Assembly (NCBI GenBank): GCA_019114005.1
Contig: DXGH01000071.1
Span: 1-64,000 of the forward strand
DNA length: 64,000 bases
Reading direction: 5' to 3'
Source: Candidatus Acetatifactor stercoripullorum
GTDB taxonomy: Bacteria > Bacillota > Clostridia > Lachnospirales > Lachnospiraceae
This document shows positions 55,895 through 63,956 of the stretch, in pieces. The notes below the pieces were generated by a model, which did not search any database, was not told the DNA's origin, and worked only from the letters and a program-made list of their open reading frames with translations. The stretch's first letter is position 1, and the number at the start of each line of letters is the position of its first letter. A program made the translations under genes and the position numbers.

Positions 55895-58464
55895 AAAACT
55901 TCCTCCTGCTCATGAATTTTTTGAAAATCCGATGCGTTTAATTTCTTCGCCAGCTTCACGGCCTCCGCTGCATCCCGGGAATAACCGTCCGCGCCGATCT
56001 CATCTGCATATTCCTGGGTAATCACTGCGCCGCCGATCATAATCTTTGCATGAACCCCTTCCTCTGCCGCATACTCTATCACCTCCCGCATCCGCTGCAT
56101 GGTGGTAGTCATCAGGGCTGACAGGGCGATAATCCTTGCGTTATGCTCCTTTGCCGCAGCAATGATTCTTTCCTTGGGAACGTCCTTGCCCAAATCGATC
56201 ACTTGAAATCCGTGGTTTTTTAACATCAGGGCCACAAGATTTTTGCCGATATCGTGAATGTCGCCCTCCACCGTGGCAATGACCACCACAGGCATATCTT
56301 TGGCATCCGACTCCTTTAACAAGAGCGGCTCCAATATCTCAATGGCGTTCTTCATTGCCTCCGCACTGGCAATCAGCTGAGGCAGAAAATATTTTCCCTT
56401 ATCAAAATAATCTCCCACCGTGTTTATGGCGGGCAAAAGCACTTCGTTCAACAGCTTTGCCGGGTCGTCTCCCCCTGAGAGCGCATCCTTTGTTATCTGC
56501 ACAATGCCCTTTCTGTTTCCCTTCAGCACAGCGGTATGCAGCGCATTTCGGAGCTTTTCCTGCCCGGACTCCTCTTTTGGTGAGGATTTGGGGGACTCTT
56601 CAAATCCGGGAGCTGTCCTTTGTCCTGCTGGCAGGCTTCCTTCCGAAGCCGTCCCTTTGGCAGCCAGCAGCCTTTTTTGCAGTTCGGCCTCTTTTTTTTC
56701 ACGATTTTCCTTTACCCGGCCGGCATATTCGATATAGCGGATATCTGCATCTTCCCTGGCAAGCAAAAGATCTGTGGCCAGAGCACAGCTCACCAAAAGC
56801 TCCTGGGAGGGATTGGCAATGGCCATGGTCAGTCCCTCTCTGATGGCCAGCGTCAAAAACGCCGTATTTACAAAGCTCCGCTCCGGCATTCCAAAGGATA
56901 TGTTGGACAGTCCGCAGATGGTTGCAAAGCCCTGTTCCCTGCAGTAGCGAATGGTTTCCAGGGTTTCCAATGCAGCATTTTTATTTGCCCCCACCGTTGT
57001 CACCAGGCCGTCCACTATAATGTCCTCCCGGCACATTCCCAGAGACAGCGCTCTTTCATAGATGGTCTGAATAATCTGCTTCTTTTCTTCCAAATCCTTG
57101 GGCAGTCCCTGATCCGACAGGGGCAGCAGAATAAACATGGCGCCATACTTTGCGGCGATAGGCAGCAGCTTTTCAAACTTTTCCTTTTCCAGAGAGATAG
57201 AATTGATCAAGGCTCTCCCGGGATAAGCCCGAAGGGCCGCCTCTATCACCTCCACATAGCTGGAATCAATGGATAAAGGCAGGCTGGTTACGCCGCTGAT
57301 TTCCTCCAGGGCCCGAAGCATCATCGCCTTTTCATCGATGCCGCTCATGCCCATATTCACATCCAAAATCTGCGCTCCGTCTGCTTCCTGCTCCTCCGCA
57401 AAGGCAAGCACCCTCTCCATGTTTCCCTCTCGAAGCTGCGCCTGCAGCAGCTTTTTCCCGGTTGGATTAATACGTTCGCCTACGATAATAAAGTTCCCAT
57501 CAAGGCCAAAGGCTGCCGTCTTTCGCTCTGAGGAAAGAAAACGGATTCCAGGCTGCCTGCGGGCAGCCTTTTCCATAGGCTGGTTCCCCAGCGCATCTCT
57601 CAGGGCTTTTATGTATTCCGGCGTAGTGCCGCAGCATCCTCCCAGAATGCAGGCGCCCTTCCCCGCCAACAGCTTCATTTCCTCTGTAAATTCTTCCGCT
57701 CCCATGGTGTAGCAGGTCACTCCGTTTTCATCCACATAGGGAAGGCCTGCGTTTGGCTTTGCGATAATGGGCACCCGGGTAACCGAAGCCATATCCTCAA
57801 TTATCTGCTGCATCTGTGCCGGCCCTGTGGAGCAGTTGGCTCCTATGGCACAGGCTCCCAGACTCTCCAGCACAACTGCCGCCGTTTTGGCATCCGTTCC
57901 AAAAAGAGTCCGTCCGTCCTTTTCAAAGGTCATAGTTACCATAACCGGAAGGCTGCTTGCTTCCTTTGCTGCAATGAGAGCTGCTCTGGCCTCTCCCAGG
58001 CTCATCATGGTTTCCACCACCAAAAGATCAGCTCCCGCTTCCTCCAGGGCAAGAATCTGTTCCTTGTAAATGGAAATCAGCTCCTCCAGCTCCATTTTCC
58101 CCACAGGCCTTAACTGTTCTCCCGTCATGGTGATATCTCCGGCCACATAAACCTTTCCGTTCCCAATAGCGGCCGCTTCCCTGGAAATGGCCACTAATTC
58201 CTTTGTCATGGACGACAGCTTGGAATCCAGGCCGTACTCCTTCAGTTTTACCCGGTTTGCCGTAAAGGTAGGCGCATACAAAATGTCTGTACCCGCCAGC
58301 ACATAGTCCTTCTGCAGCTGCAGCATAATTTCCCGGTGCTCTAAAATCCACTTTTCAGGACATACGCCGGAAGGCATTCCTGCCTTTACCAAATTAGAGC
58401 CGGTAGCCCCATCCAGATAAACATATCTATTTTTACAAAAACTGAAAAATTGTTCTTTTGTCAT
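55891..58464 (-). CDS. Cobalamin-dependent methionine synthase, three-domain MetH
   Basis: Transfers methyl from methyltetrahydrofolate to homocysteine. The 857 residues contain three domains in order: homocysteine-binding (YLDGATGSNL, zinc Cys in GANCSTG and GGCCGTTPE), pterin-binding (IIVGERINPTGKK, ILDVNMGMSG), and B12-binding with the cap and DIHDIGKNLVALMLKNHGF (DxHxxG, His ligand). A 60-residue Ser/Pro/Glu linker (about 630-670) precedes the last domain. The S-adenosylmethionine reactivation domain of E. coli MetH is absent. The ATG at 58464 has GGAG upstream. Its end overlaps ilvB. Confidence 0.92.
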   Translation of the reverse strand: MTKEQFFSFCKNRYVYLDGATGSNLVKAGMPSGVCPEKWILEHREIMLQLQKDYVLAGTDILYAPTFTANRVKLKEYGLDSKLSSMTKELVAISREAAAIGNGKVYVAGDITMTGEQLRPVGKMELEELISIYKEQILALEEAGADLLVVETMMSLGEARAALIAAKEASSLPVMVTMTFEKDGRTLFGTDAKTAAVVLESLGACAIGANCSTGPAQMQQIIEDMASVTRVPIIAKPNAGLPYVDENGVTCYTMGAEEFTEEMKLLAGKGACILGGCCGTTPEYIKALRDALGNQPMEKAARRQPGIRFLSSERKTAAFGLDGNFIIVGERINPTGKKLLQAQLREGNMERVLAFAEEQEADGAQILDVNMGMSGIDEKAMMLRALEEISGVTSLPLSIDSSYVEVIEAALRAYPGRALINSISLEKEKFEKLLPIAAKYGAMFILLPLSDQGLPKDLEEKKQIIQTIYERALSLGMCREDIIVDGLVTTVGANKNAALETLETIRYCREQGFATICGLSNISFGMPERSFVNTAFLTLAIREGLTMAIANPSQELLVSCALATDLLLAREDADIRYIEYAGRVKENREKKEAELQKRLLAAKGTASEGSLPAGQRTAPGFEESPKSSPKEESGQEKLRNALHTAVLKGNRKGIVQITKDALSGGDDPAKLLNEVLLPAINTVGDYFDKGKYFLPQLIASAEAMKNAIEILEPLLLKESDAKDMPVVVIATVEGDIHDIGKNLVALMLKNHGFQVIDLGKDVPKERIIAAAKEHNARIIALSALMTTTMQRMREVIEYAAEEGVHAKIMIGGAVITQEYADEIGADGYSRDAAEAVKLAKKLNASDFQKIHEQEEVL

Positions 58465-58512
58465 AAGTGTCTCCACAGCTGAAATAAAATGATGGTAAAA
58501 AATATCTTTTTT

Positions 58513-58521
58513 ATTGTACCA
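58513..58521 (-). promoter_or_regulatory. Extended -10 promoter of metH-ilvB
   Basis: TGGTACAAT on the minus strand, with a weak -35 TTTACG (58537-58542) at 18 nt. Confidence 0.5.
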
Positions 58522-58549
58522 CAAGAAAGTTTTAATCGTAAAGGGCAGG

Positions 58550-58582
58550 ATTTAACTTAATCCCATTGGTATTAAGTTAAAT
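58550..58582. promoter_or_regulatory. Perfect 12-bp inverted repeat between metH and lipoprotein gene
   Basis: ATTTAACTTAAT (58550-58561) and ATTAAGTTAAAT (58571-58582) are exact complements separated by 9 nt. It lies upstream of both divergent promoters and has no T-run, so an operator is more likely than a terminator. Confidence 0.6.
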
Positions 58583-58604
58583 CCCAATGGAATAGTTGCT
58601 AAAA

Positions 58605-58633
58605 TAGACAAAATGTGATAAATTTTTTATATT
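58605..58633 (+). promoter_or_regulatory. Promoter of the lipoprotein gene
   Basis: TAGACA (58605-58610), 17-nt spacer, TATATT (58628-58633), about 33 nt before the ATG at 58666. Confidence 0.6.
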
Positions 58634-58665
58634 ATTTATTTTATTCCGTACCGGAGGTTATTTTT

Positions 58666-59133
58666 ATGAAAATAAAGCATATGTTTCCTATTCTGCTTGC
58701 CCTTGTGCTTCTCACTGGGTGTGGAAGGGACCCGGAATTGTCAAGGTTCAAGACAGAGGTAGATCAGTTCTGCACCAGCATTTCTGAGCTTGACACTTCC
58801 ATTAACAATATAGACACTACATTTGAGGGATATACCACAGAGCTTCTTGGCTATCTGGATGAATTAGATGCGGAATTTCAGGAGTTTTCACAGGTGGACT
58901 TTCCGGAAGAATTCGATTATCTGGAGAGCTTGGCCGATGAAGCCGGTGAATATATGACAGAGGCAGTGAAAAGCTATCACGAAGCCTACAGCAACAACTC
59001 ATACAATGAATATACCGCCGATTATGCACTGCAGAATTATTCCCGTGCATATAAAAGGATACAGATCATCATCTCTTTTCTCCACGGCGAGGAACCTGAT
59101 GATGTGGATTTGACCATAGAATACAGCGAATAA
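58666..59133 (+). CDS. Small lipoprotein, 155 aa
   Basis: Exported lipoprotein with signal HMFPILLALVLLTGC, where the lipobox Cys is at about residue 19. The rest is helical, acidic and coiled-coil-like (SISELDTSINNIDTTFEGYT, EYMTEAVKSYHEAYSNN). No family is recognised. The ATG at 58666 has GGAGG 8 nt upstream. It is transcribed away from metH and is convergent with the DUF4870 gene across a bidirectional terminator. Confidence 0.82.
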   Translation: MKIKHMFPILLALVLLTGCGRDPELSRFKTEVDQFCTSISELDTSINNIDTTFEGYTTELLGYLDELDAEFQEFSQVDFPEEFDYLESLADEAGEYMTEAVKSYHEAYSNNSYNEYTADYALQNYSRAYKRIQIIISFLHGEEPDDVDLTIEYSE

Positions 59134-59173
59134 TCCTTCTTGCTTATAAATGTGCGCCGTAAAGCGCATATGA

Positions 59174-59204
59174 AAAATCAGCCCGCCAAATGCGGGCTGA
59201 TTTT
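59174..59204. terminator. Bidirectional intrinsic terminator
   Basis: AAAATCAGCCCGC (59174-59186) pairs with GCGGGCTGATTTT (59192-59204) over a 5-nt loop. T-runs occur in both orientations, so it serves the lipoprotein gene and the convergent DUF4870 gene. Confidence 0.92.
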
Positions 59205-59208
59205 GCCA

Positions 59209-59499
59209 TTACTTTAATATCTTGATTTTTCCTAACAGAGGAATTTCCTTTTCCTCTTCATTGATAGCTGCAATCAATCCCAGAATCCAGCATACCACAA
59301 GGAAAATGCCTGCAACGGCATATATAATCCAGCCAATCAGCGGGATACAGGAAATAATTCCAGAAATGATAAAGCCAAGGTTCACTACCAGAGACTGATT
59401 CAAATGGAATTTTGCTCCCTCTTTGTCTCCTGCAAAATAAGCAACCAGCCAGCCTATAATCGTGAAATAAGACACGATTCCTGTCACTTTCTTATCCAT
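59209..59499 (-). CDS. DUF4870-type small membrane protein
   Basis: About 96 residues with two or three TM segments (GIVSYFTIIGWLVAYFAGD, SLVVNLGFIISGIISCIPLIGWIIYAVAG in two parts). The pattern KEGAKFHLNQSLVVN is typical of DUF4870/TIC20-like proteins. Function is unknown. The ATG at 59499 has AAGGAG upstream. Last gene of the four-gene small-membrane-protein operon. Confidence 0.8.
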   Translation of the reverse strand: MDKKVTGIVSYFTIIGWLVAYFAGDKEGAKFHLNQSLVVNLGFIISGIISCIPLIGWIIYAVAGIFLVVCWILGLIAAINEEEKEIPLLGKIKILK

Positions 59500-59544
59500 A
59501 TTTTCTCCTTTTGTAAAACCATTTCTCATGGTTTAAGCTGTTTT

Positions 59545-59961
59545 TTATAAAGAAACATGGAATAGATGTAAAAGCAGATTTTTGATAATCCAATTTGCGG
59601 TCAAAAGAACAACCGCGCCATACATATGCCAATTATGGAATCTCCAGCCCCGCACTTTTGCAAAATGCACACGCTCCAGGGTCTGTGTCAGCATAAAGCC
59701 TCCAAAAAGCACCACGGTATATGGCACAAGAGGATGATACCAGAAGGAAAGCAGTGGCTTTCCCTGCAGTAAGGCCCCAATCGCCCTGGTGCCGCCACAT
59801 CCGGGGCAATAAATTCCCAAAACATGGTAAAAAAAGCACGGAAAAACCGACAGCTTCGGCATAATAAATTGAAAATATACAAAGATTCCCGCAATACCAC
59901 CTATCAGGAGAAACCAGCCGGCAAAATAAAGCTGATCCTCCAATGTTTTTTGTTTCTTCAT
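59545..59961 (-). CDS. DUF2752 membrane protein
   Basis: 138 residues with TM segments. The family motif CPGCGGTRAIGALLQGKPL sits after the first helix (YFQFIMPKLSVFPCFFYHVL), and a further conserved WYHPLVPYTVVLFGG follows. DUF2752 proteins are uncharacterised and often lie beside TM2 and DUF4190 genes, as here. The gap to the DUF4190 gene is 10 nt and the ribosome site is weak, implying coupling. Confidence 0.85.
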   Translation of the reverse strand: MKKQKTLEDQLYFAGWFLLIGGIAGIFVYFQFIMPKLSVFPCFFYHVLGIYCPGCGGTRAIGALLQGKPLLSFWYHPLVPYTVVLFGGFMLTQTLERVHFAKVRGWRFHNWHMYGAVVLLTANWIIKNLLLHLFHVSL

Positions 59962-59971
59962 ATACTTGATT

Positions 59972-60361
59972 TTAGTAGTAATATCCGTAGTCGCTTAAAA
60001 TTGACAGGCCAACCACGCCCAGAATCGTGATAACAAGAGCAATGACAATACCAACGATGGAGCAGATCAAGCCAGCCTTGGCCAAGCCTGTTTTGCCCTG
60101 CTTATTGGCAAAAATTGCGCAGACAATTCCGGCAATACCAGGAATGATACCGATATATGCGCTGCAGCAGCCCAGTACAATTGCCAGAATACCCATAACA
60201 AGGCTGACAATTGCAAGTACATTTGTCTGCTTAGGCGCCTGCTGAGGTGATGTAGGAGGAACCTGATACTGATTGAAAGAAGTATTGTCCTGATAGTTAT
60301 TTACAGGTGTACCCTGTCCGTTTTCTGTGTTCTGTCCGTTTTGAAAATTTTGTCCGTCCAT
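59972..60361 (-). CDS. DUF4190 membrane protein
   Basis: 129 residues. An Asn/Gln-rich N-terminal third (GQNTENGQGTPVNN) precedes two TM segments (VLAIVSLVMGILAIVLGC, AGLICSIVGIVIALVITI), with a loop containing GIAGIVCAIFANKQGKTG. This matches DUF4190. The polar region may face the cytoplasm. Function is unknown. Confidence 0.85.
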   Translation of the reverse strand: MDGQNFQNGQNTENGQGTPVNNYQDNTSFNQYQVPPTSPQQAPKQTNVLAIVSLVMGILAIVLGCCSAYIGIIPGIAGIVCAIFANKQGKTGLAKAGLICSIVGIVIALVITILGVVGLSILSDYGYYY

Positions 60362-60394
60362 CTTCTTCTCCTTTAATAAATTTAATAAGATTCA

Positions 60395-60832
60395 TTATTC
60401 ACTTAGCAGATTCCCCTGGGCGTCGGTATTGATCTTACCGGTAAGAATCATAATACCTTCGATCAGGCCCCAAATCCATATGCCCAGTACGAGGAATATG
60501 CCGATCACAATACAGCTTAATACACATCCCACCAGAGTGAGCACAAGCTGGGTCACAGCCTTCGCAGTATAGCCAAGATAGAAATTATGTACCCCGAAGC
60601 ATCCTAAGAAAATGCCAAGCAGGCCAGCCGCCATCTTTGACTTGCTGCCGGAAGCCGCTGCAGTATTTGCAACCCTCACACCGCAGTTTAAGCAGACTTC
60701 TGCATTGGGTGCAACCGGCTTTCCGCAGTTTTGACAATAGTTTGATCCATGTCCCTTTGCCACGCCGCACTTTACACACATTACAGCTTCATCGGTCATA
60801 TAAGGCTCTCCACAGTTCTTGCAAAAATACAC
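60395..60832 (-). CDS. TM2-domain protein with zinc-ribbon N-terminus
   Basis: 145 residues. Four CxxC pairs (FCKNCGEP, MCVKCGVA, YCQNCGKP, VCLNCGVR) form two zinc ribbons in the first 60 residues. The TM2 domain follows (AAGLLGIFLGCFGVHNFYLGY) with two helices. The start is GTG at 60832 with GGAGGAG 7 nt upstream. It is the first of the four-gene operon. Confidence 0.9.
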   Translation of the reverse strand: MYFCKNCGEPYMTDEAVMCVKCGVAKGHGSNYCQNCGKPVAPNAEVCLNCGVRVANTAAASGSKSKMAAGLLGIFLGCFGVHNFYLGYTAKAVTQLVLTLVGCVLSCIVIGIFLVLGIWIWGLIEGIMILTGKINTDAQGNLLSE

Positions 60833-60898
60833 TTGTTTACTCCTCCCTCCTTTAGTATTGTCAATGAGTAACTATGCAATGAACACTCATCATAGAAC

Positions 60899-60904
60899 AT
60901 TATA
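60899..60904 (-). promoter_or_regulatory. Possible -10 of the TM2 operon
   Basis: Perfect TATAAT on the minus strand about 65 nt before the GTG; no clear -35 at 16-18 nt. Confidence 0.35.
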
Positions 60905-61010
60905 CAGCATAATCCTTTACTTTACTAGTAGAAAACGCATAATTATTATGAAAATCTTAAGTAATTTTGAATTTTACCGCAAGAAAACGCACCGGCTGTT
61001 TTTTTCATGA

Positions 61011-61042
61011 TAAAAAAGGGCCGCAGTCTCTTAAACTGCGGC
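61011..61042 (-). terminator. Intrinsic terminator after the GGGtGRT gene
   Basis: GCCGCAG (61020-61026) pairs with CTGCGGC (61036-61042) over a 9-nt loop; on the minus strand CCTTTTTTATC follows. It lies 40 nt after the stop. Confidence 0.85.
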
Positions 61043-61082
61043 GCCTTTCAGGCTCTGTAGCTTATAAATCGAAAAGCATGTC

Positions 61083-62093
61083 TTAGAATTTTCCAGCCTG
61101 TGCAGCCTCCTCGATGGAAACTGCTACAGCTACCGTCATGCCAACCATAGGATTGTTTCCGGCGCCGATCAGTCCCATCATCTCAACATGGGCAGGCACA
61201 GAAGAGGAACCTGCGAACTGTGCATCAGAGTGCATACGTCCCATAGTATCTGTCATACCGTAGGAAGCAGGACCTGCAGCCATATTGTCAGGATGCAGGG
61301 TACGTCCTGTGCCGCCGCCGGATGCAACGGAGAAATACTTCTTTCCCTGTTCGATACATTCCTTCTTGTAGGTTCCTGCAACGGGATGCTGGAATCTGGT
61401 GGGATTGGTAGAGTTTCCGGTAATGGAAACATCAACTCCCTCCTTGTGCATAATAGCAACGCCCTCGCAAACATCGTTTGCACCGTAGCAGTTTACCTTT
61501 GCGCGCAGTCCGTCGGAGTAAGACTTGCGGAACAATTCCTTTACAGTGTTTGTATAAGGATCATACTCTGTCTCCACAAAGGTAAAGCCGTTGATGCGGG
61601 AAATAATCTGTGCAGCGTCTTTTCCAAGACCGTTCAGAATCACACGCAGCGGTTTCTTGCGGACCTTGTTTGCCTTCTCTGCAATACCGATAGCTCCCTC
61701 TGCAGCCGCGAAGGACTCATGACCTGCTAAGAAGCAGAAGCATTCGGTCTCCTCCTCCAGCAGCATCTTTCCAAGATTGCCGTGTCCAAGGCCCACCTTA
61801 CGGGTGTCTGCCACGGAGCCGGGGATACAGAAAGCCTGCAGGCCCTCGCCGATTGCAGCGGCTGCATCCGCCGCTCTTCTGCAGTCCTTTTTGATTGCAA
61901 TGGCAGCGCCTGTTATGTAAGCCCAGCAGGCATTTTCAAAACAGATAGGCTGAATGCCTTTAATCTGATTGTAAACGTCAAGACCGGCATCCTTGGTGAT
62001 CTTTTCAGCCTCTTCCAGAGAAGCGATGCCATAGCTGTTTAACACGGAATTGATTTTGTCAATTCTTCTTTCATATGATTCAAATAATGCCAT
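61083..62093 (-). CDS. GGGtGRT protein
   Basis: Conserved 336-residue protein of the family named for its motif, seen here as SGGGTGRTLHPDNM (about residue 260). It also has conserved Gly/Met-rich stretches (GMTDTMGRMHSDAQFAGSS, MGLIGAGNNPMVGMTVAVAV). The family has no established biochemical function that I know. It sits 36 nt after a NifU-like scaffold gene, an arrangement found in anaerobes, so an iron-sulfur or metal link is inferred. It ends at a clear terminator. Confidence 0.85.
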   Translation of the reverse strand: MALFESYERRIDKINSVLNSYGIASLEEAEKITKDAGLDVYNQIKGIQPICFENACWAYITGAAIAIKKDCRRAADAAAAIGEGLQAFCIPGSVADTRKVGLGHGNLGKMLLEEETECFCFLAGHESFAAAEGAIGIAEKANKVRKKPLRVILNGLGKDAAQIISRINGFTFVETEYDPYTNTVKELFRKSYSDGLRAKVNCYGANDVCEGVAIMHKEGVDVSITGNSTNPTRFQHPVAGTYKKECIEQGKKYFSVASGGGTGRTLHPDNMAAGPASYGMTDTMGRMHSDAQFAGSSSVPAHVEMMGLIGAGNNPMVGMTVAVAVSIEEAAQAGKF

Positions 62094-62129
62094 CTTACTT
62101 GTCCTCCTAATGAAGTTTCACTTCTACAC

Positions 62130-62822
62130 TTACTCTTTTCTGGGATCGATAATCTTTACTGCATCGGCTACGCGGCCATACTGTCCCTTTGCCTTTTCCC
62201 ATGCAGTGTTGGGGTCGTCGCCCTTCTTGATGAAATCAGTCATCTTTCCAAGACTTACGAACTGATAACCGATAATCTGATCCTCTGCGTCAAGAGCGAT
62301 ACCTGTTACATAGCCTTCCGCCATTTCCAGGTAACGAGGACCCTTTTTCAGTGTGCCATACATGGTGCCTACCTGGCTTCTTAAGCCCTTGCCCAAATCC
62401 TCCAGGCCGGCGCCAACAGGAAGTCCATCCTCTGAAAATGCGCTCTGAGAACGTCCATAAACGATCTGCAGGAACAGCTCTCTCATGGCGGTGTTGATCG
62501 CATCACATACCAGGTCTGTATTCAGAGCCTCCATAACGGTTCTGCCAGGCAGGATTTCAGCAGCCATTGCTGCGGAGTGGGTCATACCGGAGCAGCCGAT
62601 GGTCTCTACCAGAGCCTCCTGAATAATACCCTCCTTAACATTCAGGGTCAGCTTGCAGGCGCCCTGCTGAGGCGCACACCAGCCCACACCATGAGTCAGA
62701 CCGGAAATATCCTTAACTTCTTTTGCTTTTACCCATTTCGCCTCTTCCGGAATGGGAGCACAGCCGTGAGCAACACCCTGCGCTACTGGACACATTTCTT
62801 CAACTTCCTTTGAATAAATCAT
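62130..62822 (-). CDS. NifU/IscU-like iron-sulfur scaffold protein
   Basis: 230-residue protein related to the IscU/NifU scaffold fold. ETIGCSGMTHSAAMAAEIL resembles the second-cysteine motif of IscU, and a Cys pair precedes it (WCAPQQGACKL). The N-terminal extension is atypical, with extra cysteines (MCPVAQGVAHGCAPIP), and the C-terminal 100 residues have no scaffold counterpart. AAAGGAG lies before the ATG. Cotranscribed with the GGGtGRT gene; likely partners, role unproven. Confidence 0.85.
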   Translation of the reverse strand: MIYSKEVEEMCPVAQGVAHGCAPIPEEAKWVKAKEVKDISGLTHGVGWCAPQQGACKLTLNVKEGIIQEALVETIGCSGMTHSAAMAAEILPGRTVMEALNTDLVCDAINTAMRELFLQIVYGRSQSAFSEDGLPVGAGLEDLGKGLRSQVGTMYGTLKKGPRYLEMAEGYVTGIALDAEDQIIGYQFVSLGKMTDFIKKGDDPNTAWEKAKGQYGRVADAVKIIDPRKE

Positions 62823-62853
62823 GTGAAATCTCCTTTCAAATCTGCATCTTACA

Positions 62854-62874
62854 ATATTATTGATAAAATAATAT
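62854..62874. promoter_or_regulatory. Inverted repeat upstream of the scaffold gene
   Basis: ATATTATT (62854-62861) and AATAATAT (62867-62874) are exact complements over 5 nt, about 32 nt before the scaffold-protein start. It could be an operator for a metal- or iron-responsive repressor; AT-richness makes chance more likely. Confidence 0.4.
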
Positions 62875-62947
62875 CATAATCCTCGTGTTCATTTTCTCAT
62901 ATTTACACTGAAAAATCCAGAGCATTTTATGATTTTTTACATTTTTT

Positions 62948-63113
62948 GTAACAGCTTAGCCATAAGTTGCATGACAAGCAAATCATGCTTGCATGAAGTT
63001 GCTTGTTGCACAGCTTATGAGCGGAGCGCCCGATAATGAGCAAAGTTAGCTGCGAAGCAGCGAAAAAGCACCATGGGTGCGGCTTTGCGAATGGGCGCCT
63101 GCTAAGCTGTTAC
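62948..63113. repeat. 166-bp multi-branched inverted-repeat element
   Basis: The ends are a perfect 13-bp inverted repeat, GTAACAGCTTAGC (62948-62960) and GCTAAGCTGTTAC (63101-63113). Inside lies a second hairpin, CATAAG/CTTATG (62961-62966 and 63014-63019) with ACAAGCAA/TTGCTTGT. A third helix GCGCCC/GGGCGC encloses CAAAG/CTTTG (63041-63045 and 63083-63087), with GCTGC/GCAGC and GCACC/GGTGC hairpins. The fold is a branched cruciform with no open frame. It may be a MITE-like repeat or a structured RNA. It fills the space between the ABC ATPase stop and the scaffold-gene promoter. Confidence 0.8.
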
Positions 63114-63122
63114 TTTTACTTT

Positions 63123-63956
63123 CTACGCCAGCATCATCCGGTCATTTGCAAATTCTCCGCCGCTGACCTCCTCAAACTTCGCCAGCAGGTCCGCCACCTG
63201 GAGCGATTTCTTCTCTTCCCCGGACACATCATATATAATTTTTCCCTCGTGCATCATCACAAGGCGGTTTCCCAGGCGGATGGCATCCTTCATATTATGG
63301 GTCACCATCAGAGCCGTCAGATGATTTTCGCCAATTATTTTTTCGGTGATTTCCAGCACAATCCTTGCGGTTTTAGGGTCCAGCGCCGCCGTATGCTCAT
63401 CCAGCATAAGAAGCCTCGGCTGCTGCAGCGTAGCCATCAAAAGGGTAAGGGCCTGTCTCTGCCCGCCGGACAACAGCCCAACCTTCGAGGTCATACGCTC
63501 CTCAAGGCCCAGCCCCAGGCTTTTCAGCTTTTCATAATAAAATTCTTTCTCACTTTTTGTAATTCCCCATTTAAGTCCTCTGGCCCGGCCCCTGCGGTAG
63601 GCTAAAGCAAGATTCTCCTGAATCTCCATGCCTGCAGCCGTGCCCTTCATAGGGTCCTGAAATACTCTGCCCAGGTACTTTGCCCTGGCATGCTCCGGCA
63701 TGCGTGAAAGGTTCACCTGGACCTTATTTTCCTCTCCATCCTTTGTAAAAAGCATGTCTTCTATAATGATTTTACCGGCATCGATAGGATAGACCCCCGC
63801 AATCATGTTAAGCACGGTAGATTTGCCTGCTCCGTTTCCACCGATCACCGTAACAAAATCGCCGTCATTTAAGGTGAGGTTAATGCCGTCTAAGGCGCGT
63901 TTTTCATTGATCGTGCCCTTGTTAAAGGTTTTATAAACATTGCTGAGCTCTAACAT
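63123..63956 (-). CDS. ABC transporter ATP-binding protein
   Basis: ATPase of 277 residues for an uptake system (substrate-binding protein/permease type; tryptophan-like TrpXYZ is one possibility). Walker A is GGNGAGKST, the Q-loop is LGRVFQDPMKGTA, the signature is LSGGQRQALTLLMA, Walker B LLMLDEHTAALD and the H-loop His in MVTHNMKD. The ATG overlaps the stop of the upstream permease by one base (TAATG). The substrate is unknown. Confidence 0.9.
   Translation of the reverse strand: MLELSNVYKTFNKGTINEKRALDGINLTLNDGDFVTVIGGNGAGKSTVLNMIAGVYPIDAGKIIIEDMLFTKDGEENKVQVNLSRMPEHARAKYLGRVFQDPMKGTAAGMEIQENLALAYRRGRARGLKWGITKSEKEFYYEKLKSLGLGLEERMTSKVGLLSGGQRQALTLLMATLQQPRLLMLDEHTAALDPKTARIVLEITEKIIGENHLTALMVTHNMKDAIRLGNRLVMMHEGKIIYDVSGEEKKSLQVADLLAKFEEVSGGEFANDRMMLA

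Noticed and set aside
58465..58665. Riboswitch (cobalamin or SAM) before metH
   Set aside because: The intergenic space is too short and lacks the conserved cores; only an inverted repeat and promoters are seen.
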